DNA of 64,000 bases from Haliscomenobacter sp041740695 (GTDB lineage: Bacteria > Bacteroidota > Bacteroidia > Chitinophagales > Saprospiraceae): contig NZ_JBGSLK010000093.1 in assembly GCF_041740695.1 (NCBI RefSeq), positions 62,001-126,000 of the forward strand, given 5' to 3'. Under the pieces are notes generated by a model, which did not search any database, was not told the origin of the DNA, and was given only the letters and a program-made list of their open reading frames with translations. The position numbers were made by a program, and so were the translations under genes. Shown one piece after another: positions 24,963-32,774 of the stretch (positions within the stretch are counted from its first letter, which is position 1; every line of letters begins with the position of its first letter).

Positions 24963-25427
24963 ATGATCGGAACAGTAAAAAAGTGGCTGGGTATTGAAGG
25001 CGTGAAATTGGAACTCATTTTGGATGAAGATGCCACCATTCAACCCGGTATGGTGAGTGGCCTGATTCGGTTTACCAGCATGCATTCACAGGTAGTGACC
25101 AAAGTTAAAGTGGTATTGATCGAAAAATATTCCCGAGGCCGAGGTAAAGAAAAGAGAGTGGATGAATACGAACTGGGTAATCTCGAATTGCAGGAAGATA
25201 TTCAAGTAATTGCAGGGGAAGAAGTGGATGTTGAATTTACCCTCAAATACAAACTGGTGCGCTCGGAAATGGATGATCTGGAAAAATCCAATTTCCTGTT
25301 GTCGCCCTTTGTTAAAGCGGCCAAAAAATTGAGTGCCGTAAAATCAGATTACCGCATCGAAGCCGAGGCCAAAGTAAAAGGTACTGCCTTGAATCCTTTC
25401 GACAGGAAAGAGGTCATCATCAAATGA
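24963..25427 (+). CDS. Spo0M-like (arrestin-fold) protein
   Basis: A 154-residue all-beta protein resembling the N-terminal domain of SpoOM/arrestin-like proteins: GTVKKWLGIEGVKLELILDED, GMVSGLIRFTS, VTKVKVVLIEKYSRG, VIAGEEVDVEFTLKYKL, YRIEAEAKVKGTALNPFDRKE. Bacillus Spo0M influences sporulation and cell-shape processes; here it is shorter and in a non-sporulating phylum, so only the fold is inferred. No signal peptide. The 116-base gap upstream is AT-rich without a clear promoter. The gene is 78 bases before the photolyase on the same strand. Confidence 0.6.
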   Translation: MIGTVKKWLGIEGVKLELILDEDATIQPGMVSGLIRFTSMHSQVVTKVKVVLIEKYSRGRGKEKRVDEYELGNLELQEDIQVIAGEEVDVEFTLKYKLVRSEMDDLEKSNFLLSPFVKAAKKLSAVKSDYRIEAEAKVKGTALNPFDRKEVIIK

Positions 25428-25505
25428 ACCATTCCCAGATCAGCCTGTTTCTTCACCAGTGTATCAACTTACGAGTTAATGCACTAGTTAAACAGGCTTT
25501 ATTTT

Positions 25506-26852
25506 ATGCAAGCACTTACCCTATTTTGGTTTCGGCGCGACCTGCGACTCCAGGACAACGCAGGATTGTACCATGCCTTAAAAAGTAAATTCCCTGTCCT
25601 TCCCCTTTTCATTTTTGATACCGATATCCTGGATGAACTGGATGACCCACAGGATGCCAGGGTGAGTTTTTTGCATCAAAGTATACTGGACTTGCAGGAA
25701 CAACTTCAAGCGCTCGGCAGCAGCATCCTGGTGCGTTATGGCAAACCCAACGAGGTATGGGCACAAGTCCTGGAGGAATTTGCCATTACTGAGGTCTACA
25801 CCAACCACGATTACGAGCCCAGGGCCATCCAACGCGACGAACAAGTCAAGGCAATGCTCGCTGAGCGTCAGATTCCCTTTCATGGGTTTAAGGATCAGGT
25901 GATTTTTGAAAAACTGGAGGTGACCAAGGCCGATGGCAAGCCTTATACGGTATTCACCCCCTATAGCCGAATGTGGAAAAACAAGTTGAATTCCCGGATG
26001 GAGATGCCGGATGGGGCAGGAGAGGAGGAACCCATTTCCTTTTACCTCAAGCCCTATCCTTGCGAAAAATACTATGCCAATTTTCACCAAATAGAACCCC
26101 TACCTATCCCTGCGCTCAGCGCCATGGGTTTCCATCCTTCCGCAGTTGAAATTCCTCCAACCAGTGTCAGCAGAGGGCTGATCAAACAATACGACAAAAC
26201 CCGCGATTTCCCTTATCTAAACGGTACCTCCCGCCTGGGCATCCATTTTCGTTTTGGTACCATTAGCATCCGGGAAAAGGCGCGCCGAGCCCTGGAACTG
26301 AACGAAACGTTCCTCAATGAGTTGATCTGGCGCGATTTTTACGCCCAAATTCTTGCCAATTTCCCCCACGTAGCCAAGGGATCATTTCGCCCCGAATACG
26401 ACCGCATCGAATGGCGCAACGATGAGCAAGAGTTTGAAAAATGGTGTGAGGGTAAAACGGGCTATCCCATTGTGGATGCGGGTATGCGCGAGTTGAACCA
26501 CACGGGTTTTATGCACAACCGGGTGCGCATGATCACTGCGAGTTTTTTGACCAAACATTTGTTGATTGACTGGCGTTGGGGTGAGGCCTATTTTGCCAAA
26601 AAACTCCTCGACTACGATTTGGCGAGCAACAATGGGGGCTGGCAATGGGCTGCTGGCTCAGGTACGGATGCAGCGCCTTATTTTCGGGTGTTTAGCCCAG
26701 CCGCACAGCAAGAAAAATTTGATCCGGAGTACAAATATGTACGCAAGTGGGTGCCTGAATACGGCAGTGCGGCTTATCCGAAGCCGATCGTCGACCACAA
26801 ATTTGCACGGGAGCGCTGTTTGGAGGTGTACAAAATTGCGCTAAAAAAATGA
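25506..26852 (+). CDS. phrB: Deoxyribodipyrimidine photolyase
   Basis: A 448-residue cryptochrome/photolyase family enzyme, using light and FADH- to split pyrimidine dimers. The antenna domain begins TLFWFRRDLRLQDNAGLYHAL, and YTNHDYEPRAIQRDEQV is typical of the N-terminal alpha/beta domain. The FAD domain shows FLNELIWRDFYAQIL, the stretch GMRELNHTGFMHNRVRMI, LLIDWRWGEAYFAKKLLDYD, and NNGGWQWAAGSGTDAAPYFRVFSP, all conserved in class I CPD photolyases. No frameshift or missing motif was seen. ATG 25506. Confidence 0.95.
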   Translation: MQALTLFWFRRDLRLQDNAGLYHALKSKFPVLPLFIFDTDILDELDDPQDARVSFLHQSILDLQEQLQALGSSILVRYGKPNEVWAQVLEEFAITEVYTNHDYEPRAIQRDEQVKAMLAERQIPFHGFKDQVIFEKLEVTKADGKPYTVFTPYSRMWKNKLNSRMEMPDGAGEEEPISFYLKPYPCEKYYANFHQIEPLPIPALSAMGFHPSAVEIPPTSVSRGLIKQYDKTRDFPYLNGTSRLGIHFRFGTISIREKARRALELNETFLNELIWRDFYAQILANFPHVAKGSFRPEYDRIEWRNDEQEFEKWCEGKTGYPIVDAGMRELNHTGFMHNRVRMITASFLTKHLLIDWRWGEAYFAKKLLDYDLASNNGGWQWAAGSGTDAAPYFRVFSPAAQQEKFDPEYKYVRKWVPEYGSAAYPKPIVDHKFARERCLEVYKIALKK

Positions 26853-26905
26853 GCAAGAGTAATACCGAGGAGTACAGGCGGCATCGTGTAATTTCTAAGG
26901 TGGTT

Positions 26906-26996
26906 CTTAGGTGTCTATGGTTTCTTAGGTGGTGAAAAAATGTCACTTTCGAATGTACTTCTTTATTCACCACCTAAGAAACCACAGACGCCCAAG
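26906..26996. repeat. CTTAGGTGGT hairpin, copy B
   Basis: 31-base arms at 26906-26936 and 26966-26996 match at 28 positions (TTTCTTAGGTGGTGAA / TTCACCACCTAAGAAA). The words are those of copy A at 9574-9629 but the loop is unrelated. It is followed directly by the palindromic element at 27005. Together with the terminators below, they fill the 369-base gap between the convergent photolyase and susD genes. Confidence 0.8.
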
Positions 26997-27004
26997 TATT
27001 CACC

Positions 27005-27131
27005 TAAGGGCGATAAAAAAATAAGTGCTCATTTTGCCAAAGGATCAGATAAGTAAACGGTTCATTTCAAGGGTCTTATCTGATCCTTTGGCTCAAGAAA
27101 AATGAGCACTTATTTTTGCCCCACTACTAAG
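27005..27131. repeat. Palindromic dispersed element, copy 3
   Basis: Nearly identical to the element at 5183-5311 across its length (about 127 bases), including the loop GTAAACGGTTCATTT, with scattered substitutions. Several are compensatory: ATTAGAT to ATCAGAT on the left is matched by ATCTAATC to ATCTGATC on the right, preserving pairing. Ends are TAAGGGCGATAAAAAAA and TTTTTGCCCCACTACTAAG. Confidence 0.88.
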
Positions 27132-27132
27132 T

Positions 27133-27167
27133 AAAAAACGCCAACCAGGATTGCTCCCGATTGGCGT
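27133..27167 (-). terminator. Terminator downstream of susD
   Basis: On the - strand, ACGCCAA ... TTGGCGT (7-base arms, 16-base loop) is followed by TTTTTTAC, a rho-independent shape. It lies 55 bases after the susD stop. Confidence 0.65.
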
Positions 27168-27177
27168 CTTTTATTCA

Positions 27178-27202
27178 TAGAGACACGATCAATCGTTCTC
27201 TA
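27178..27202 (-). terminator. TAGAGAC hairpin after susD
   Basis: TAGAGA-C-ACGAT-CA-ATCGT-TCTCTA, one bulged base, 20 bases after the susD stop. It appears to be a degenerate relative of the perfect hairpin at 23092-23119. Confidence 0.5.
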
Positions 27203-27221
27203 CCCTTATACACAATCCGGC

Positions 27222-28961
27222 TTAGTAGCCAGGGTTCTGCTTCAGGATATCAGCACCGATGATGTCGATCTGATCTTGTGGAATTGGCAGCAATTCATGC
27301 TTGCCAGCAGAGAAGGTAGAACCACCCAAAGTACCAGCCAAAAACTTGGACTCATAAGTCAGGTAAGCATTGATGGCAGATGCCGCAGTGCCCCAACGTA
27401 CGAGGTCGTAGAAGCGGTGGCCTTCACCAGACAATTCGATTTTGCGTTCGAACTGTACTGCAGTGCGGGCAACAGCTTTGTCTGTCCAAGCAGTGTTGTA
27501 CAAGCCAATCACGTAGTTGGCAGCGTTGGAACCATCGCCACGTTTCACCCAGCTGGCAGGGTTAGCTGCACGAGCACGGATCAAGTTGGTGTATGATCTT
27601 GCTGTTTCCAGGCTACCAATTTCAACTTCGCACTCAGCAGCCATCAGTAGTACATCTGCAAAACGGATGACGGTGAAGTTTTGAGCGGTATAACCAGGAG
27701 TCCAGGAGGTGTTGTCCTGCAAGGAACCAACATCAGACTTGTAATAAGTATACTTCTTTGGAGAGTAAGGACCACCGTTGGGCTGGTTGCGAATCCAGGC
27801 TACACCGGGGTGATCTTGCCAATCCAGGAATGGAATACCGCGACGGCCTACAGACCAATCGAGACGTGGATCCAAAGAACCAGCATCTGGCGTAAAGGCA
27901 TCGCCAGAACCAACACCCATGTCCGTTTTCACCTGGTTTGCACCAGTATTGTAGCTACCATCCAACAATGGAAGACCATTGGCGTCTACACGGAAGGAGT
28001 TCACCAATTCGAAGCTAGGCTGGAAGAATCCACAGCAGTTACCAGGACCGTTAGGCCCCGTGTTGTATGGATAGTTCAAGTCAAATTCAGCGTTGGCGTT
28101 GTTTACACTACCGGTGTTGGCAGCAGCCTGCCAGGCCCAGATTGATTCCGCATTGTTGTCATTAGAACCTTTGTACAGGTCACCATACTTGGCTTCCAGC
28201 GCATATTTCTTGCCGTTGCTGGTTACTCCACTGGCGATACAAGCGTCGAACTGTGCTTTTGCTTCAGCATACTTCTTCTGATACAAGTAAGTTTTGCCGA
28301 GGTAAGCTGCAGCCGCCCACTTGTTTACCCGACCAACCTGGCCCTGAGTTTCAGGCAGGTTGTCCAGGGCATATTTGAAGTCTGCTTCAATTTTAGGCCA
28401 CAAATCCTGGTTGTTTGGCACTTTTTCAATACCACCGCCATAGTCCAACGATTCGTCTACATAAGGCGTGTTGTTGAAGTTGCGCTTCAGCGAGAAGTAG
28501 AAGTGAGCACGCAAGAAACGAGCTTGTGCAGTAACACTGGTTTTGGTCGCTTCAGTTACATCTGGCTGAGCATCAGCGATGAGGCGCAACACGAGGTTGG
28601 CGCGAGCAATGCCTTCATACAGACCAACAAAGTTGTCGCGGATAACCCCTTGCGTTGATTGGTACTCAAAACGCTGGATTGGGTTGATGTCAGAAAAGTC
28701 ACCGGGGTCGGTGCCTTTGTTGGCATCACCACCGCGAACACTACCCCAAACCCAGTTGATGGGGTGAACCATCCGGCGGCCACGGCCACTGACTTGGGAG
28801 TACACAGAAATAAGGGCAGCTTCGATACCCTTAGAAGTGGTCAATTGGGCGTTTGCCAACTGACCGGTTGGAGCAACCTCCAAAAAGCTATCCTTACAGG
28901 CAAAGCCAATCAGAGCCAGCAGGGCCAAGGCAAAACCAGTAATGAGCAATCTATTTTTCAT
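27222..28961 (-). CDS. SusD/RagB-family nutrient-binding lipoprotein
   Basis: A 579-residue SusD-like surface lipoprotein. The signal peptide ends in a lipobox LIGFAC (Cys22), so it is lipid-anchored. The SusD fold is shown by the N-terminal TPR-like helices (AQARFLRAHFYFSLKRNFNNTPYVDES), KWAAAAYLGKTYLYQKKYAEAKAQFD, and the C-terminal block NFTVIRFADVLLMAAECEVE, then QFERKIELSGEGHRFYDLVRWG and HELLPIPQDQIDI. It caps the SusC channel and helps capture a glycan, peptide or other nutrient; the ligand cannot be read. It lies 45 bases downstream of susC, in one operon. No glycoside hydrolase gene is visible in the window. Confidence 0.95.
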   Translation of the reverse strand: MKNRLLITGFALALLALIGFACKDSFLEVAPTGQLANAQLTTSKGIEAALISVYSQVSGRGRRMVHPINWVWGSVRGGDANKGTDPGDFSDINPIQRFEYQSTQGVIRDNFVGLYEGIARANLVLRLIADAQPDVTEATKTSVTAQARFLRAHFYFSLKRNFNNTPYVDESLDYGGGIEKVPNNQDLWPKIEADFKYALDNLPETQGQVGRVNKWAAAAYLGKTYLYQKKYAEAKAQFDACIASGVTSNGKKYALEAKYGDLYKGSNDNNAESIWAWQAAANTGSVNNANAEFDLNYPYNTGPNGPGNCCGFFQPSFELVNSFRVDANGLPLLDGSYNTGANQVKTDMGVGSGDAFTPDAGSLDPRLDWSVGRRGIPFLDWQDHPGVAWIRNQPNGGPYSPKKYTYYKSDVGSLQDNTSWTPGYTAQNFTVIRFADVLLMAAECEVEIGSLETARSYTNLIRARAANPASWVKRGDGSNAANYVIGLYNTAWTDKAVARTAVQFERKIELSGEGHRFYDLVRWGTAASAINAYLTYESKFLAGTLGGSTFSAGKHELLPIPQDQIDIIGADILKQNPGY

Positions 28962-29006
28962 GTTAGATCATTTATTTAGCTTAACAACTTAAGCAGTTAA
29001 GTGTTT

Positions 29007-32000
29007 TTAGAAACCAACGTTTACACCAAAGTTGAAACTCTTGGTAATTGGGTAGTTACCTACGTCGATACCGAATTGAGTATCGGCGTTGCCACCTACT
29101 GATGGATCCAAACCTTCGTATTTGGTGATGGTTATTAAGTTATTGGCAGAAGCAAACACCCGCAGACGGGTGATTTTCAACTTAGCCAACATGGCGCTAG
29201 GCAGTGTATAACCGATACCCAGGTTCTGCAAACGTACATAAGCACCATCTTCAACATAGAAAGAGTTCGCTTGAGTGTTGGTACTGAAGTTCGAAGCCGT
29301 TTCGAAGATTGGAATGGTTGCACCACGATTGGTTGGAGACCAGGAATCCTTCACCCGTTCTGCAATTGCTGCTCCCTGGAAGGAGGGGAAGAAATCGGTA
29401 AACCACTTCGAAGCATTGAAAATCTTGTTGCCGAATACACCGTTGGCGTAAGCAGTGAAGTCAAAGCTTTTGTAAGTCAAGGTCAAGCCGATACCACCCG
29501 AAAACTTAGGCACTGGGCTACCCAGGTAAGTACGGTCGTTAACGTCGATTTTGTTGTCGCCATTCAGGTCAGCGTAACGGAAACGGCCAATGCCTTTACC
29601 GTCCTGTGCTGGTGCAGAAGCAACTTCTTCAGCAGTCTGGAACAAACCAGTTACTTCGTAACCAAAGAAGGCAGAAATAGACTGACCCAACTGGTTGCGG
29701 ATTGGCGTAAGACCACGGTAACCAGGGTTAACAGTAGTCAGGTAAGTCAAACCTGGCGCCAGGGAAGAAATTTCGTTCTTCAAAATACCTGCTGTCACGT
29801 TCAGTTCGTACTTCAAGTCGCCTACCAGGTTACCACGAGTAATCACCTGGATGTCAACCCCAGCGTTCAACATTTCAGCAATGTTAACGGCAGGAGGAGA
29901 TGCGTCAACACCGTTGGTAGCAGCAATAGGTACTTGCAACAACAAATCACGGGTTTTCTTGTTCCAAATGTCCAAAATCACGTCCAATTTGCCATTGAAG
30001 AAGGTACCATCGAAACCGATGTTCTGGGTAACCGAAGTTTCCCACTTGGCATCAGGGTTACCGATACGCGTCCGGTAGAAACCACCAACTGCACTGGAGT
30101 TGGTACCATTGATGTCGTAAGAAGACGCACCGATGCTACCGCCGTACAAACTGAACTGGTTGTTAGGATCTACGTTATTGGAGTTACCCATGATCCCGTA
30201 ACCACCGCGGATTTTCAAATCGTCGATCCATTTCAGGTTTTCCATGAACTTTTCGGAAGAAATCCGCCAAGCCGCAGAGAAGGCTGGGAACACCCCGTAA
30301 CGGCTGTTTTCACCAAAACGAGAAGAACCGTCGCGACGCACCAGACCAGTCAGGATGTACTTGTCGTTGAAATTGTAGGCAACGCGACCGAAGTAAGAAG
30401 CAAAGTTCACCCCTTTGCCGTAGTTGCTACCTGGAGGGTTGGTCGTTGTGTTAGGCAGGGTAATGAAGTCTGGGTCATTGGAGAATGGGTTCAGACCACT
30501 ACCGTTGATGCTCCGGAAACGACCGGTATTCAGGGCTTCCTGACCAACCAAGATGTCGATGCCGTGGATCCCAAACTTTTTCTTATAGTTGGCCGTATTG
30601 GTAACTACCCATCCAAAGTTGAAACCGCCCCCTTCGTTATAGGAAAAGGCAGAGTTGTTTTCAGAGTTCTCGTATTGGATACCAAAATAGCCAACGTTGT
30701 AGAAACTTCCGTAGTTACCACCTAAGCTCGTGCGCAACACCAAACCTGGGATCAGGTCGTACTCGGCATAAATGTTGCCAAAGAAGCTGGTGTTGAAGCC
30801 GCGGTTGTCGCGGCCACGGTCGCGGTTGGCAACTGGGTTACGTGGGTTGTTGAAACCTTTGGACGCAGTACCAGCATAACCACCAAACTCATCATACACA
30901 GGAATGATAGTTGGCATCCGGAAGGCTTGCAGTACGTCGTTTTCGTCGTCACCAACGCCCAAACCACCGTTATCTCCTTGTTGACCCAAGATCTGACGGT
31001 AAGTAAATTGCAGGTTTTCACCAATGCGCAATTTGTTGGTCAGGTTGAACTCAGAGTTGGCACGGAAAGCGTGACGTTTGAATTCGTTGTAAAGCATGAT
31101 ACCCGATTGATCTTGGGTGCTCAAACCAAAGTAGAAGCGGCTGTTTTCACCACCACCGGAGAAACCCAAAGAATGGCGAGTGATCGGTGCAGTACGCGTA
31201 ACCGCATCGTACCAGTCGGTACCTGCTTTATTGGCTTTTGTAACCTGATAAATACCACCACGAGTTGGGTCAACGTTGTACTTGGCCTTCTCGGCTTCCA
31301 GGTTTACGCTACCAATCACCCCGGCATTGCCACCAACGCTGAGGTAGTCAGGAACAACCGGAGCGCTACCGCCCAAACCAATTGTACCAAACTGAGGGTG
31401 AGCAAACTTGATACCAGAGTTGGTATACCCTTTTGCAGTCCATTCAGCAAAATCGGTAGGGTTCATCATTGCCAGTCCTTTGCCTGGATCGGTGAAACCG
31501 TACAGACCATCATAAGTTACACTCAATTTGCGTGCGCTTTTTGAGCCTTTCTTGGTGGTGTAAACGATTACCCCACTCGCTGCACGAGCACCATAGATTG
31601 AAGCCGCCGCAGCGTCTTTCAATACGGTGGTAGACTCGATGTCGCCAGGGTTGAGGAAGTCGGTAGAACCAACTGGAACCCCATCCACGATGTACAACGG
31701 CTCGTTGCCGCCGAAGGAACCGAAGCCCCGTACGCGGATTTGACTGGCTGTACCTGGCTGACCGTTGGTCACTACAGTTACCCCAGATACGCGACCAGCC
31801 AACTGCTGCTCTACGTTACCAGAAGGAACCAAAACCAGGTCTTTGGCTTTTACTGTGGATACTGCTCCGGTAGCTTCCCGGCGGCTATCCACGGTATAAC
31901 CCGTTACAATCAATTCTTTAAGTGTAGATACATCTTCTTGCAATGTGATTGCATAGTTGCTCTGAGCATCCAATGCGATTTCAATGGTACGGTAGCCGAT

Positions 32001-32240
32001 GTAGCTGACCACAAGTGCACCTCCGGTGCTTGGGACCTCCATAGAGAAGGATCCGTCTAAATCAGTAACTGCACCAGCGGCAGTACCTTTTAGCAGAACG
32101 TTAACTCCAGGTAGGCTTTCGCGATTGGCGTCAGTGATTTTACCACTGATCGTCCGTTGTCCGATTGCTGCGACGGCCGGCAAGCACAGTAGCAAAAACA
32201 CGACAAGCCTCTGAAGTAGAGCTGAATAGCTGTTTTTCAT
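29007..32240 (-). CDS. SusC/RagA TonB-linked outer-membrane transporter
   Basis: A 1077-residue TonB-dependent receptor. After a signal peptide (LLCLPAVAAIGQ) comes a carboxypeptidase-D-like regulatory domain (TISGKITDANRESLPGVNVLLKGT), a possible TonB-box region (SVSTLKELIVTGY), and a plug with YIVDGVPVGSTDFLNPGDIESTTV-type pieces (IVDGVP, STTVLKDAAAASIYGARAASGV). The C-terminal beta-barrel ends in a terminal strand with final Phe (FNFGVNVGF). It imports its substrate using energy from the TonB complex encoded at 43047-46145. Co-transcribed with the SusD gene. The 534-base region upstream holds a promoter candidate and a 36-base inverted repeat. Confidence 0.96.
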   Translation of the reverse strand: MKNSYSALLQRLVVFLLLCLPAVAAIGQRTISGKITDANRESLPGVNVLLKGTAAGAVTDLDGSFSMEVPSTGGALVVSYIGYRTIEIALDAQSNYAITLQEDVSTLKELIVTGYTVDSRREATGAVSTVKAKDLVLVPSGNVEQQLAGRVSGVTVVTNGQPGTASQIRVRGFGSFGGNEPLYIVDGVPVGSTDFLNPGDIESTTVLKDAAAASIYGARAASGVIVYTTKKGSKSARKLSVTYDGLYGFTDPGKGLAMMNPTDFAEWTAKGYTNSGIKFAHPQFGTIGLGGSAPVVPDYLSVGGNAGVIGSVNLEAEKAKYNVDPTRGGIYQVTKANKAGTDWYDAVTRTAPITRHSLGFSGGGENSRFYFGLSTQDQSGIMLYNEFKRHAFRANSEFNLTNKLRIGENLQFTYRQILGQQGDNGGLGVGDDENDVLQAFRMPTIIPVYDEFGGYAGTASKGFNNPRNPVANRDRGRDNRGFNTSFFGNIYAEYDLIPGLVLRTSLGGNYGSFYNVGYFGIQYENSENNSAFSYNEGGGFNFGWVVTNTANYKKKFGIHGIDILVGQEALNTGRFRSINGSGLNPFSNDPDFITLPNTTTNPPGSNYGKGVNFASYFGRVAYNFNDKYILTGLVRRDGSSRFGENSRYGVFPAFSAAWRISSEKFMENLKWIDDLKIRGGYGIMGNSNNVDPNNQFSLYGGSIGASSYDINGTNSSAVGGFYRTRIGNPDAKWETSVTQNIGFDGTFFNGKLDVILDIWNKKTRDLLLQVPIAATNGVDASPPAVNIAEMLNAGVDIQVITRGNLVGDLKYELNVTAGILKNEISSLAPGLTYLTTVNPGYRGLTPIRNQLGQSISAFFGYEVTGLFQTAEEVASAPAQDGKGIGRFRYADLNGDNKIDVNDRTYLGSPVPKFSGGIGLTLTYKSFDFTAYANGVFGNKIFNASKWFTDFFPSFQGAAIAERVKDSWSPTNRGATIPIFETASNFSTNTQANSFYVEDGAYVRLQNLGIGYTLPSAMLAKLKITRLRVFASANNLITITKYEGLDPSVGGNADTQFGIDVGNYPITKSFNFGVNVGF

Positions 32241-32331
32241 GAACTAGCAGAATTTAAGATTGGTTAAATAAGAATGTAATTCAAACCAGATTACCCCAGT
32301 GTTACTAAGCGTTAATTTCAGAATTATCCAT

Positions 32332-32339
32332 CAAAAATA
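32332..32339 (-). promoter_or_regulatory. Candidate -7 box for the susCD operon
   Basis: TATTTTTG on the - strand fits TAnnTTTG and lies about 92 bases upstream of the SusC ATG. No good -33 TTTG is found. No anti-sigma or sigma (ECF) gene is adjacent. The rest of 32241-32620 is AT-rich with no coding signal. Confidence 0.35.
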
Positions 32340-32621
32340 GTATTTTGGTATAAAATTTGGTGATTTGTTAAAAATATTTATTTAAAGTGCAACAAAACAC
32401 CGTTTTTCCAAAAACTTGATGGAATCTCCAAAACCCTATCAGATCAACGTTTTAGTACAATCCATCGCGGCTTGGAGATCGGAAAAAATGTAAAAAAAAG
32501 TCTTTTCAGAATAATCGATATTTTTTTAGAGTGGACTCAGAATAAAGTAAAAGCCATTTATCTTACGGCGGTAAAAATGGGTAATTCCCAATTTTGGTAT
32601 TACACACAAGACCTTGCTTAG

Positions 32622-32728
32622 GCTTAAGAACCCCCGACCCCTAAAGGGGAGTACATTTTACGTTGGCTTAATATTGATTTTAACTTACCTAGAATGTACT
32701 CCCCTTTAGGGGTCGGGGGTTCTTAAGC
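32622..32728. repeat. Perfect 36-base inverted repeat (CCCCGACCCC type)
   Basis: Arms 32622-32657 and 32693-32728 are perfectly complementary over 36 bases (GCTTAAGAACCCCCGACCCC...). The loop is 35 AT-rich bases. It lies between the divergent susC and ASPIC/UnbV genes, 46 bases upstream of the latter, so its job is not simple termination of either. The words resemble a repeat I have seen across Bacteroidota genomes. Confidence 0.85.
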
Positions 32729-32774
32729 TCAGGTGAAATTTTGCGCGCAATGCCTTACAATAAACTAACAGGCA

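Noticed and set aside
27681..28145. 154-residue open frame on the + strand within susD
   Set aside because: Antisense to SusD with no motifs or start context; treated as a shadow.
29271..30725. 484-residue open frame on the + strand inside susC
   Set aside because: It is fully antisense to a clear SusC gene, lacks any motif, and its composition (many Thr, Val, Gly) mirrors the opposite strand codon pattern.
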